This document shows, one piece after another, positions 8,597 to 16,116 of a DNA stretch of 42,913 nt (positions are counted from its first letter, which is position 1; the number at the start of each line of letters is the position of its first letter). A program made the position numbers and the translations under genes. The notes under the pieces were generated by a model. The model was not told where the DNA came from and made no database searches. It was given only the letters and a program-made list of their open reading frames with translations. Where the stretch lies: positions 1 through 42,913 of the forward strand of contig JAJPXZ010000023.1 in NCBI GenBank assembly GCA_021205245.1, in the 5' to 3' direction. This DNA is from Planctomycetaceae bacterium (GTDB taxonomy: Bacteria > Planctomycetota > SZUA-567).

Positions 8597-9571
8597 ATGG
8601 GCAAAGGTGGGGTAATGGTAACCGGGGGCGCCGGGTTCATCGGCGCGCACGTATGTCGCAAGCTGCTGGATGGGCTTGGGCATCCGGTGATTTGCCTGGA
8701 CAACCTTGCCACCGGCTCGATGGACAATCTGGCCGATCTCCTCGCCAATCCCGATTTCACCTTTATCGAACACGACATCACCCACCCCATCCCGGAAGAC
8801 GTCCCGAAGTGCCTGTATATCCTAAATTTAGCCTGTCCCGGATCGCCTGTGTTTTTGCAGCGGGACAAGGAACAGTCCATTTTGACCAGTGTTCTCGGCC
8901 TCCGGAACGTGCTCCGTTACGCTATCTTCAGTCGAAGCGAGACGGTGTTCCAGGCGTCGACCGGCGCGGTGTACGGCGACCCGGAAGTGACGCCGCAGCG
9001 GGAATCGTATCCCGGCCGGGTCAACCCGATTGGACCGCTGGCCTGTTATGAAGAAGGCAAGCGCGCCGCCGAAGCCTTGTGCCTCGCGTACCGGGAGCAA
9101 TGCGGCATCAGGGTGAAGATCGGCCGGTTGTTCAACACCTACGGCCCGGGCATGCACCTGAACGCCGGGACGGTGGTGGCGAATTTCCTCACCCAGGCGC
9201 TGCAGGGCCAGCCGCTGACGGTGTACGGCGACGGCCGCCAGACGCGGACCTTCTGCTATATCGACGATATGGTGGACGGTATCCTGCGTTTGGCCATGGA
9301 CACGCCGGGCGAGTTCACCGGGCCGCTGAATTTGGGGAGCGACATCGAGGTGTCGATTCGCGAGTTGGCGGAGATTGTGCTGGAGGTGACGGCGGCGAAG
9401 TCGGAAATCCGCACCATGCCTCCGCCCGCCAGCATGGCGCGGCTGCGCCGTCCGGAAATCGGCCTTGCGAAACAGATCCTTGGCTGGGAACCGACGACCG
9501 GCCTGCAAGAGGGTTTGGAAAAGACTGCCGCCTATTTCCGCAGTCTGCTCGAGACCCCGATCGATATATAA
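8597..9571 (+). CDS. NAD-dependent epimerase/dehydratase, UDP-glucuronate decarboxylase-like with altered active site
   Basis: A 324-residue extended SDR. TGGAGFIG (9-16) binds NAD, and the catalytic pair lies in CYEEGKR (Tyr151, Lys155). NLACPGSP, VNPIGPLACYEEGKR, FNTYGPGM and YGDGRQTRTFCYIDD (Arg217) follow UDP-glucuronate decarboxylase (UXS) closely. The odd point is the catalytic loop: UXS proteins carry Ser-Thr-Ser-Glu-Val-Tyr-Gly, whereas here residues 121-127 read STGAVYG. Both the serine and the glutamate implicated in UXS/ArnA decarboxylation are replaced, by Gly and Ala. The protein may therefore oxidise, epimerise or reduce without decarboxylating. A GGGAGG site precedes the ATG. 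It stands alone, 160 bases after the SDR gene and apart from any polysaccharide cluster. Confidence 0.8.
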   Translation: MGKGGVMVTGGAGFIGAHVCRKLLDGLGHPVICLDNLATGSMDNLADLLANPDFTFIEHDITHPIPEDVPKCLYILNLACPGSPVFLQRDKEQSILTSVLGLRNVLRYAIFSRSETVFQASTGAVYGDPEVTPQRESYPGRVNPIGPLACYEEGKRAAEALCLAYREQCGIRVKIGRLFNTYGPGMHLNAGTVVANFLTQALQGQPLTVYGDGRQTRTFCYIDDMVDGILRLAMDTPGEFTGPLNLGSDIEVSIRELAEIVLEVTAAKSEIRTMPPPASMARLRRPEIGLAKQILGWEPTTGLQEGLEKTAAYFRSLLETPIDI

Positions 9572-9634
9572 AAAACGAACGCAACACTGTGCGGTTTGCG
9601 GGTTAATGTTCCATAACAACCGAGAGGAGAGGGA

Positions 9635-9928
9635 ATGGTTATCGTTGCTGCCAAAGCCACCGCCGCCCCGGGCAAACGCGACGCCTTTATCAAGGCTGCC
9701 CAGGAATCCATCGCCGCGACCAGGAAGGAAGACGGCTGCATCTGCTACGAGCTGTACGCGTCGACCGAACACCCGGACAAATTGTTGTATTATGAACAGT
9801 GGAAAAGCCGCGAGGCGCTGGACCAACACATGAAGTCGGCGCACATGACCAAATTCGGCCAGGAAAAAATCGATAACGCGCTGCAGGCCGGCGATGTCGA
9901 TGTCGCAATTTTCACCACCGCCGACTAA
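9635..9928 (+). CDS. Antibiotic biosynthesis monooxygenase (ABM) domain protein, YgiN-like, copy 1
   Basis: A 97-residue single-domain ferredoxin-like protein of the ABM family, which acts as small dimeric quinol or related monooxygenases. MVIVAAKATAAPGKRDAF is the first strand and helix; the CICYELY strand, DKLLYYEQWKS and HMKSAHMTKF match the family, and the second histidine of HMKSAH is a usual active-site residue. The ribosome site GAGGAGAGG is strong. A second copy follows at 10077 with nearly the same leader sequence, so this is a recent tandem duplication. A strong terminator separates them. Its physiological substrate is unknown. Confidence 0.85.
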   Translation: MVIVAAKATAAPGKRDAFIKAAQESIAATRKEDGCICYELYASTEHPDKLLYYEQWKSREALDQHMKSAHMTKFGQEKIDNALQAGDVDVAIFTTAD

Positions 9929-9955
9929 TGACAAAGTAATGAGACGTGGAACGCA

Positions 9956-9989
9956 GGGGGAGGAGCGGCGACGCTCCTCCCCCTTTTTT
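9956..9989 (+). terminator. Rho-independent terminator between the two ABM genes
   Basis: A perfect 12-bp stem (9956-9967 with 9972-9983) closed by a GCGA tetraloop of the GNRA type and followed by six T residues. It should separate expression of the two paralogues. Confidence 0.93.
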
Positions 9990-10076
9990 GTTGGCATGCA
10001 GGGATGCAGGACGCGGTATAGTAGAGAAAGAAAGCACTTTCCGCAGTCAACCCGTGACAACCGAGAGGAGAGGCAA

Positions 10077-10370
10077 ATGGTTATTGTTACCGCCAAGGTC
10101 ACCGCCAGCCCCGGTAAACGCGACGATTTCGTCAAACTCGCGCAGGACTGCATCGCCTCGACCCGCAACGAAGCGGGATGCATCAGTTATGAGTTGTACG
10201 CGTCGACGGAGCATCCGGACAAGCTGATGTATTTCGAACGGTATACTAACCAGGAGGCGCTGGACAGCCACGGCAAGTCCGCGCATATGGCCAAATTCCG
10301 CAAGGAAAAGGCGGATGCCGGATTGCAGGTCGGGGATGGCGAGCTGGCGGTGTATACGGCCGCCGATTGA
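10077..10370 (+). CDS. Antibiotic biosynthesis monooxygenase (ABM) domain protein, YgiN-like, copy 2
   Basis: A 97-residue paralogue of the 9635 gene, collinear without gaps and ending in the same AAD tripeptide. It keeps CISYELYASTEHPDKLMYF and GKSAHMAKF, but the histidine of HMKSAH before the conserved SAH is altered (SHGKSAH). The ATG at 10077 is shared with copy 1, and 17 bases of leader around the ribosome site are identical. Because a strong terminator lies upstream it needs its own promoter; TATAGT at 10017-10022 could be a -10 box, but no -35 box stands at a good spacing. Divergence in the conserved-core helix may mean a different substrate. Confidence 0.85.
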   Translation: MVIVTAKVTASPGKRDDFVKLAQDCIASTRNEAGCISYELYASTEHPDKLMYFERYTNQEALDSHGKSAHMAKFRKEKADAGLQVGDGELAVYTAAD

Positions 10371-10399
10371 AGACGGGAAATTGAGGACTAAAAGAGAAT

Positions 10400-10421
10400 A
10401 AGGTAGGCTGGGGCCTACCTT
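10400..10421. terminator. Hairpin between convergent ABM and PIN genes
   Basis: AAGGTAGGC pairs perfectly with GCCTACCTT around a TGGG loop. There is no T run directly after it on either strand, so it may be a weak bidirectional terminator or an RNA 3'-end stabiliser. Confidence 0.5.
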
Positions 10422-10446
10422 AAAGCTCATATACTCTGGTGAATTC

Positions 10447-10842
10447 TCAGCGAAATGACTGTATTTGCACAAATGTTTCGACCTGCTTGAATAATCGATC
10501 GCCTGTAAGCAGTTCCGCCCCCAATGACTCAGCCAGGGAGATGGCAACACAATCTCCAAGCGCCAAGTTGCGGTATTGAGCTTTGAGGACCGCGCTTCGT
10601 TCCCAAAGTCGGCGTTCTAGATCCTCGACAATTACAACACCCTGTGGTGCCGCAAGGCGAAATGCCAGTGCCGGTGGTAGGCCGAAGCGTATAAGATGGT
10701 AGGCAACTTCACTGGCATTAACCGCGTGCATGAAAAGCCCGTCTGCGGCTGCGTTCATTAAATCGCGTACGGTCTCGGCACCCGGTTCATCCTTTATATC
10801 GGCAAGTAGTGCTGAAGCGTCGAGAACAATAAGGCGCCCCAT
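10447..10842 (-). CDS. PIN-domain toxin (VapC-like ribonuclease)
   Basis: A 131-residue PIN domain, the expected VapC length. The four acidic residues that bind the metal are visible: Asp8 in VLDASALLA, Glu45 in NASEVAYH, Asp97 in LGDCVAISLA and Asp115 in LTGDRLF. VapC proteins cleave specific RNAs, often tRNA, when freed of antitoxin. The start is the ATG overlapping the antitoxin stop (TAATG), so the pair is translationally coupled. Base composition is lower in GC than the flanking metabolic genes (23 G+C in bases 10441-10500), suggesting acquisition by transfer. RNA target is not predictable. Confidence 0.85.
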   Translation of the reverse strand: MGRLIVLDASALLADIKDEPGAETVRDLMNAAADGLFMHAVNASEVAYHLIRFGLPPALAFRLAAPQGVVIVEDLERRLWERSAVLKAQYRNLALGDCVAISLAESLGAELLTGDRLFKQVETFVQIQSFR

Positions 10843-11054
10843 TATTCCCACTCTCGTTCAGCCTCAATGCGCCGTTCCATGAAGTATTCGTCCATCGGTT
10901 GTTGATGCAAAAGATGACCGTACTGCTTGCGGATTACTACAAGCTCCTTGTGGAAGTCATCAATTGTACCGAGACCCTCGGGACGTTCCATAACAGATAA
11001 AGCAGTACCGTCCCGAGTCAGGACAACGGTTTTTTCGGCTATTTTCGTAACCAT
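10842..11054 (-). CDS. Putative antitoxin partner of the PIN toxin
   Basis: A 70-residue protein directly upstream of, and overlapping by one base with, the PIN-domain gene. It does not look like a standard VapB: no AbrB or ribbon-helix-helix signature is obvious. The N terminus VTKIAEKTVVLTRDGTALSV looks beta-rich, and the C terminus is an acidic, Glu/Arg-rich helix ending ERRIEAEREWE, which could wrap the toxin. The ATG at 11054 follows GGAAGG; an earlier in-frame start at 11072 has no such site. Function is inferred from gene arrangement only. Confidence 0.65.
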   Translation of the reverse strand: MVTKIAEKTVVLTRDGTALSVMERPEGLGTIDDFHKELVVIRKQYGHLLHQQPMDEYFMERRIEAEREWE

Positions 11055-11073
11055 GTATTTTCCTTCCACCATT

Positions 11074-11102
11074 ATTGTACATTTTCAAAATGGTCAAAGC
11101 AA
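11074..11102 (-). promoter_or_regulatory. Promoter with internal operator for the PIN toxin-antitoxin pair
   Basis: Read on the minus strand: TTGCTT, 17 bases, TACAAT. The spacer holds a perfect inverted repeat, CATTTT-C-AAAATG (11080-11092), where antitoxin binding would block RNA polymerase. That arrangement is typical of autoregulated toxin-antitoxin operons. Confidence 0.65.
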
Positions 11103-11137
11103 ACACTTGGCACCTGAAAAGGCAACAGCCACGATAA

Positions 11138-11950
11138 TCACCCAACCACCCGCCGCCACACAAACGATGCGAGATAGAGGAGGATGTTGACGGCGACGAT
11201 GCTGGCGCCGGCGGGCCAGTTGGTGGCTAATGACGTTGCCATACCGGTCAGGCAGCCGACAACCGAGACGACGGCGGCGGTGGCGACCATGCCCTTGTAG
11301 GAGGTGGAAATGTTGCGGGCGGTGATGGCGGGAAAAATGATCAGGCCGGAAATCAACAGCGTCCCCACCATCCGCATCCCGACCACGACCGTCATCGCCG
11401 TCAGGACTGACACCACCAGATGATAGGCGGCGACATTGACGCCCGCCGTCCGGGCAAACGGCTCGTCATAGGTCACCAGGAAAAGGCGGTTGTGGAGGAC
11501 AATGAACGTCCCGGCCACCACCACCGCCAACCCGGTCGCGAGGAGGACATCGGTCCTGTCGACCGACAGAATGGATCCGAACATGTAGTTGTGGACATCC
11601 ATGTTGATGCCGGGACCGGCGGCGGCGACGATGATGCCAAGCGCCAGCGCGCCGGTGGAGGCTATCCCTATGGCGATGTCGCCGGAGGTGCGGTAATGCT
11701 GCGACACCAGCATCATGACGACAGCCGCCGCCACCACCGCCGGACCGGCGAACAACAACGGCGGCAGCCCCAACACCAAACCGATAGTCAGCGAGGCAAA
11801 ACCCACGTCCGACAGGCCGTGGCCGATGAGGGTGAATTTCTTTAGCGTCAGGATGACGCCGAGGAGCGCCGCCGACAGGGCGACCAGCACGCCGACCGTT
11901 ACCGCCCTGAGGACAAACGGATAGTGGAGAACCTCGAAGAGTGCGCCCAT
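11138..11950 (-). CDS. znuB: Zinc/manganese ABC transporter permease (ZnuB family)
   Basis: A 270-residue inner-membrane permease of the ABC-3 family with about eight hydrophobic segments. LKKFTLIGHGLSDVGFASL near residues 31-49 is the family's coupling region after the first helices, and GTLLISGLIIFPAITAR near residue 200 is another conserved stretch. It is the last gene of znuABC and begins in the stop codon of znuC (TGATG). It forms the membrane channel for the metal delivered by ZnuA. Zn against Mn cannot be decided from the permease alone; the histidine-rich ZnuA favours zinc. Confidence 0.92.
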   Translation of the reverse strand: MGALFEVLHYPFVLRAVTVGVLVALSAALLGVILTLKKFTLIGHGLSDVGFASLTIGLVLGLPPLLFAGPAVVAAAVVMMLVSQHYRTSGDIAIGIASTGALALGIIVAAAGPGINMDVHNYMFGSILSVDRTDVLLATGLAVVVAGTFIVLHNRLFLVTYDEPFARTAGVNVAAYHLVVSVLTAMTVVVGMRMVGTLLISGLIIFPAITARNISTSYKGMVATAAVVSVVGCLTGMATSLATNWPAGASIVAVNILLYLASFVWRRVVG

Positions 11951-12702
11951 CACGCTCCTTGCGACTGGTGGTTGCACGCGACCGGCACGCCGTGGATGAC
12001 AGCGGTGCCGTTGGCCGGTTTGAACCCGCGCAGCCATTCGCGCACATCGCCGTCGAACTGGAGGCTGCCGTCAATGACCAAAACCCGGCTGGCATTGCCG
12101 GCCACGGCTGCGAGGTCGTGGGAACTCATCAGGACGGCGATATTCCGCTCTTGCCGCAAGCGCCGCAATACCCCGGTCAACCCGTCCGCCGCTTCGGGAT
12201 CGAGACCGGTATAGGGTTCGTCGAGGAGAAGCAGGCGCGGTTCGCGGCAAAGACAGCGGGCCAAAAAAGCCCGTTGCCGCTGACCGCCGGAAAGGCTGCC
12301 CATGCGCCGTCCGGCGAGGTCGGCGATGCCCATGGCGTCGAGGCTCTCGCGGGCGAGACGCTTGTCGCGGGATGAATTGAAAAAGCTCCTGCCGCCGCGC
12401 TGGCACCCGGACAACGCCACCTCCCATACCGTCGCGGGAAAGTCGCGGCCGCCCTGGGGTTCTTGCGGCAGAAACGCGGCCGAAGCCACCCCGCCCGGCA
12501 GTTCCACCGAGCCGGTGCGCGGCTCAATCAAGCCCAGCATCCCCTTCAGGAGGGTGCTCTTGCCCGACCCGTTCCGGCCGATGAGGCAGACATACTCGCT
12601 TTCGTACAAGCTGAACGACACATGGCGGACAACCAACTCCTGGCCATAGCCAAAGCTGACATCCCGCACCACCGCGACCGGTTTGCCGCAGTCTCCGGTC
12701 AT
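11950..12702 (-). CDS. znuC: Zinc ABC transporter ATP-binding protein (ZnuC)
   Basis: A 250-residue ABC ATPase. Walker A is GRNGSGKST (about 42-50), the signature LSGGQRQRA (about 143-151) and Walker B RLLLLDEP (about 160-167), followed by the D-loop TGLDPEA and switch His in MSSHDLAAV. A C-terminal extension of about 50 residues follows. Both junctions overlap: the start lies in the znuA stop (ATGA) and the stop in the znuB start (TGATG), so the three subunits are made in step. It powers high-affinity metal import. Confidence 0.93.
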   Translation of the reverse strand: MTGDCGKPVAVVRDVSFGYGQELVVRHVSFSLYESEYVCLIGRNGSGKSTLLKGMLGLIEPRTGSVELPGGVASAAFLPQEPQGGRDFPATVWEVALSGCQRGGRSFFNSSRDKRLARESLDAMGIADLAGRRMGSLSGGQRQRAFLARCLCREPRLLLLDEPYTGLDPEAADGLTGVLRRLRQERNIAVLMSSHDLAAVAGNASRVLVIDGSLQFDGDVREWLRGFKPANGTAVIHGVPVACNHQSQGA

Positions 12703-13703
12703 TCCAGACCCTTCGCGAACGCGGCCATATTCTCGGCCATGATCGCCGGGAAGGTGGCTCCGGCGGCCTGGCGGTCGGCCGGGAGGTTGTGGAGGCTGTC
12801 CACCTTCAGGATGGTCGCGCCGGTTTCGTCGTGGATGACGGTGGAGATGCGGCTGGTGGACATGGCTTCAAGATAGATGTAGCGGACGTCGTGTTCCCGC
12901 ACATAGTCGACCACGTCGATGACGGCGCGGAGTCCCGGCTCGGCCCCGGGTGCGCACGAGGCATAGGCACCAACCATTTCCAGACCGTAGCGGGAAAAGA
13001 AATAGGCAAAGGCGAAGCGTTCGCCAAACACCAGCGTCCGCCGGGGCGATTTGGCGACTGTCTCCTGGAAGTTTTTATGCAACGCTTCCAGTTCGCCCCG
13101 CAGGCGTGCGGCGTTGGCCGAGTAGGAGGCCTGGTTGGCGGGATCGGCGGCGATAAGGGCGGCGGCGACATTGTCGACCATCACGGCGGCATAGACGGGG
13201 TCGAGCCAGATATGCGGATCGAACTCGTGGAAATGTCCGTGGGCATGATCGTGGCCGTGGTCGTGATCATGATGGTGCGCTTCATCGGCGTCGTGATCGT
13301 GGTCATCGGCTTGGTCGTGGTCGTCCTCGACCGGCTCGTTACGGGTCAGAGCCACGCCGGTGGAGGCGTCGACGATAGTGGGGCCGCCTGCATCCGACGC
13401 GGCCGAATCGGCAAGGCGCTTGGCCCAGGGTTCCATATGCTCGCCGGTGTAAATAAAGATGTCGGCGTCGGCGATGGCGCGCATATCGGCCGGGGTCGGC
13501 TCGAAGGAATGGCTCTCCGCGCCGGGCGGCAAGAGGAGGCGGACGTCGGCGTGGTCACCGGCGATTTGCCGGGCGAAATCGTACTGTGGAAACAGGGTGG
13601 CGATGACTGCAGGCTTGGCCGCTTCGCCGGCGACGGCGCTAAACGTCAATAAAAAGACGGCCAGCGCCGCACAGGCGCCGCCGATTCCGAGGTGTCCCCT
13701 CAT
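12699..13703 (-). CDS. znuA: Zinc ABC transporter substrate-binding protein (ZnuA)
   Basis: A 334-residue periplasmic metal-binding protein. A signal peptide covers about residues 1-25. The first metal-ligand histidine is in ESHSFEPTPAD (His65), the second in FDPHIWLDP (His164), and a histidine/aspartate-rich loop at about 127-160 precedes it. That loop is typical of zinc-type ZnuA and thought to collect or sense zinc. YIYLEAMSTSRIS near residue 275 matches the C-lobe ligand region. The ATG at 13703 follows GGAGG; an earlier in-frame ATG at 13742 lacks such a site. It heads the znuABC operon, divergent from proA. Confidence 0.92.
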   Translation of the reverse strand: MRGHLGIGGACAALAVFLLTFSAVAGEAAKPAVIATLFPQYDFARQIAGDHADVRLLLPPGAESHSFEPTPADMRAIADADIFIYTGEHMEPWAKRLADSAASDAGGPTIVDASTGVALTRNEPVEDDHDQADDHDHDADEAHHHDHDHGHDHAHGHFHEFDPHIWLDPVYAAVMVDNVAAALIAADPANQASYSANAARLRGELEALHKNFQETVAKSPRRTLVFGERFAFAYFFSRYGLEMVGAYASCAPGAEPGLRAVIDVVDYVREHDVRYIYLEAMSTSRISTVIHDETGATILKVDSLHNLPADRQAAGATFPAIMAENMAAFAKGLE

Positions 13704-13745
13704 GACTCGTCCTCCATTTTCCCTCACTTCTTCTTGCGACATCCC

Positions 13746-13774
13746 ATTATGGAGATGCGGGACTGGCAGGTCAA
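13746..13774 (-). promoter_or_regulatory. Promoter of znuABC
   Basis: On the minus strand: TTGACC, 17 bases, CATAAT, about 43 bases before the znuA ATG. No clear Zur-type palindrome was recognised over it. Confidence 0.6.
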
Positions 13775-13871
13775 GGTCGGAGGATGCGCCGGATTTTTCT
13801 TTTAACGCCCCCGGCAAATCATGACAATATCTCGTAAGAGGGATGGAAGCCACCCTGCAAGGACCAACGAC

Positions 13872-15143
13872 ATGACCAAATTCCACGATTTCGCACTCAC
13901 GCTCGCCCTGGCGGCAGACGAAGCCGCTTCGGCCCTGGCAACCATCGACGGCGGCAGGCGCAATGCCGTCCTCCTGAACATCGCCCAGGCGCTGGAACAG
14001 TCGCACGAGGATATTCTTTTCGCCAATAAGATTGACGTCGACGCCGCGTCTCAATCCGGCATGACCCAAGCGATGATCAACCGCCTGACCCTCACCCCCG
14101 ACCTTATTAACGCCATGGCCGACGGGGTCAAACAGGTCGCCGCGCTGCCGGACCCAGTGGGGCAAATCCTCGACGGCGCGGTCCGCCCCAACGGCCTGCG
14201 CATAAGCCGGGTGCGAACACCCCTGGGCGCCATCCTCATTATCTTTGAATCGCGGCCGAACGTCACTGTCGACGCGGCTTCGCTGTGCCTGAAGGCGGGC
14301 AACGCCTGTATCCTTCGGGGCGGCAAAGAGGCCTTGGCCACAAACCTCAAGCTGGGCGAAATCATTGCCGGTGCGCTTGAGGAAGCGGAATTGCCGTCGC
14401 AGGCGGTGCAGGTTGTGAACACGCCCGACCGCGAACTCGTCGCCGCCCTCCTCGGCATGAACAAGCATATCGACCTGGTGGTGCCGCGAGGGGGCAAAGG
14501 CCTGGTCGGGATGGTGATGGAACACAGCCGCATCCCGGTGATGAAACACCTGGACGGCATCTGCCATACCTATGTCGACGAGTCTGCCGATTTCGATATG
14601 GCCGAGACGGTGGTGTTGAACGCCAAGACAAACCGGCCGTCGACCTGCAACTCGACCGAGACGCTCCTGGTCCACGAGGCGATTGCCGAAAACTTCCTGC
14701 CGCGTTGCCTTGCCACCCTCGCGAACGCCAGGGTGGAGATCCGGGGCGACGAAGGAACGAGGACAATAGCCCAGCGGGTGAACATCGCGGTGGCCGAGGC
14801 GACAGAAGACGACTGGAAGACCGAGTACAACGACCTTGTCCTGTCTGTGAAGATTGTCCCCGACACCCTCACCGCCATCGACCATATCAATACCTATGGG
14901 TCGAAACATACCGACGCCATCATTACCTCGGACATCGCGTCGGCCGAGTTGTTCAAGCTGGCGGTGGATAGTGCTTCGGTGATGGTGAATGCGTCGACCC
15001 GCTTCGCCGACGGCTTTGAGTATGGTTTGGGCGCGGAGATTGGTATTTCGACCGATAAGCTCCACGCGCGCGGGCCGGTGGGGCTTGAGGGGTTGACGAC
15101 GTATAAGTGGGTTGTCGAAGGGGAGGGGCAGGTGCGGGAGTAA
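13872..15143 (+). CDS. proA: Glutamate-5-semialdehyde dehydrogenase (gamma-glutamyl phosphate reductase)
   Basis: A 423-residue cytosolic enzyme that reduces gamma-glutamyl phosphate with NADPH to glutamate-5-semialdehyde, the second step of proline synthesis. It belongs to the aldehyde dehydrogenase superfamily: the cofactor region FESRPNVTVDAA (about 125-136), KAGNACILRGGKEA, and the catalytic cysteine Cys259 in NRPSTCNSTETLLVH. C-terminal ARGPVGLEGLTTYKW is the classic ProA ending. AAGGA stands 8 bases before the ATG. The partner proB (glutamate kinase) is not in the window. The gene is divergent from znuABC. Confidence 0.95.
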   Translation: MTKFHDFALTLALAADEAASALATIDGGRRNAVLLNIAQALEQSHEDILFANKIDVDAASQSGMTQAMINRLTLTPDLINAMADGVKQVAALPDPVGQILDGAVRPNGLRISRVRTPLGAILIIFESRPNVTVDAASLCLKAGNACILRGGKEALATNLKLGEIIAGALEEAELPSQAVQVVNTPDRELVAALLGMNKHIDLVVPRGGKGLVGMVMEHSRIPVMKHLDGICHTYVDESADFDMAETVVLNAKTNRPSTCNSTETLLVHEAIAENFLPRCLATLANARVEIRGDEGTRTIAQRVNIAVAEATEDDWKTEYNDLVLSVKIVPDTLTAIDHINTYGSKHTDAIITSDIASAELFKLAVDSASVMVNASTRFADGFEYGLGAEIGISTDKLHARGPVGLEGLTTYKWVVEGEGQVRE

Positions 15144-15284
15144 GTGTAATGCACGTATCTCGAAATTTCTGCCACCATCAGACTTCTGCGCTGGCGTGAG
15201 TCTATGCGGACGGGATAGCACGCTTTTCCACGCGGGCCTCTCCTTGATGGACGCCATACCCATCACCACCACAATGAGGGAGGG

Positions 15285-16040
15285 ATGATGACTACGAGCG
15301 CATCTGCGGCATCGCACCGTCTAATCAAATGTAAGCAGACAGATTTCATTGAACATGTTGGCGATGGAAAATGCGATGGCATTGTCCAAGTATTCTGCGT
15401 TTTCGCGTTGGATTTTGGGGCTGAGCTTGGACTCAAAGAAGTGTTGGCAAGTGCGCATAACGATGAAGAAAGCTGGATAATTTCTGGGTATATCGACATG
15501 GTGATGGAGGCGCAGGATGATACTGTAGACGCACTTAAACGGGGATTGCGCGACGGACCTCCTGAGGATTGGGCAGATGTAACAAAGCCTTTAGGTGCGT
15601 GGAACGAACGGTATGCTGTCAATTTTCGCCGCCTCGCCTACCAAGATCCGAGATTCGGCTACGGTCTGGAGGAACAATTCTCTATTCCCAAGGCTAAGAT
15701 CTTCGTGAGGCGTCAAACGATCGATCCTTTCGACCGCATTTTGGAAAAAACAAAAAAGCATTTGGCAAAACATTACATCGGCCGAGCCGCCGCAATGCTT
15801 GGAGTGGAAGCACTTGATGGGGCTGCACATGCCATGGCCCTTATAATGGATGGCCAGAAATTCTATTACTTTGATCCCAACTATGGGTTGTTTTTGTATA
15901 ATTCGGCTTTAAAGCTACCCTTACCGTTAGAATCATCACCTCAACCCTTTTACTATGCACATTTCGTTACAAAAAAAGATGCGGTGCTGCGAGCATTGAT
16001 AAATAGACCAATAAGGCCGGAATCAAAAGTTCTTTCCTGA
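15285..16040 (+). CDS. Putative YopT-type (C58-like) papain-fold cysteine protease
   Basis: A 251-residue protein without signal peptide or membrane segment. Three motifs in the right order suggest a C58 catalytic triad: Cys30 in GDGKCDGIVQVF, His182 in AAHAMALIMDG, and Asp197 in YYFDPNYGLF. His and Asp are 15 residues apart, close to the spacing in YopT, and the FDPN-x-G block is the most recognisable family feature. C58 enzymes are mostly effectors or toxins acting on host proteins. The N terminus is rich in Ser/Ala/Thr, as many type III effectors are, but no secretion system is visible here. The gene is AT-rich: 19 G+C in bases 15841-15900 against 41 in 14401-14460 of proA, which points to horizontal acquisition. 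ATG codons at 15285 and 15288 both follow GAGGGAGGG. Function is inferred, not certain. Confidence 0.62.
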   Translation: MMTTSASAASHRLIKCKQTDFIEHVGDGKCDGIVQVFCVFALDFGAELGLKEVLASAHNDEESWIISGYIDMVMEAQDDTVDALKRGLRDGPPEDWADVTKPLGAWNERYAVNFRRLAYQDPRFGYGLEEQFSIPKAKIFVRRQTIDPFDRILEKTKKHLAKHYIGRAAAMLGVEALDGAAHAMALIMDGQKFYYFDPNYGLFLYNSALKLPLPLESSPQPFYYAHFVTKKDAVLRALINRPIRPESKVLS

Positions 16041-16063
16041 ATATCATCATCGCTAACATCGAT

Positions 16064-16087
16064 GGACGGCCGTGATGCCGTCCCTCT
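16064..16087 (+). terminator. Probable terminator after the C58-like gene
   Basis: GGACGGC pairs with GCCGTCC around CGTGAT, followed by CTCTTTT. It lies 23 bases after the stop codon. It also precedes the convergent minus-strand gene's stop at 16117. Confidence 0.6.
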
Positions 16088-16116
16088 TTTGTTTGCGGTT
16101 TCCTTGACAAAGGGGA

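Noticed and set aside
13228..13330. Tandem repeat within znuA
   Set aside because: It is the His/Asp-rich loop encoded by CAT/CAC/GAC codons, a normal zinc-binding feature and not a DNA repeat element.
12699..15317. An 872-codon minus-strand frame covering znuA and the antisense of proA
   Set aside because: Only the znuA part (from 13703) has a ribosome site, signal peptide and family motifs; the rest is antisense to proA.
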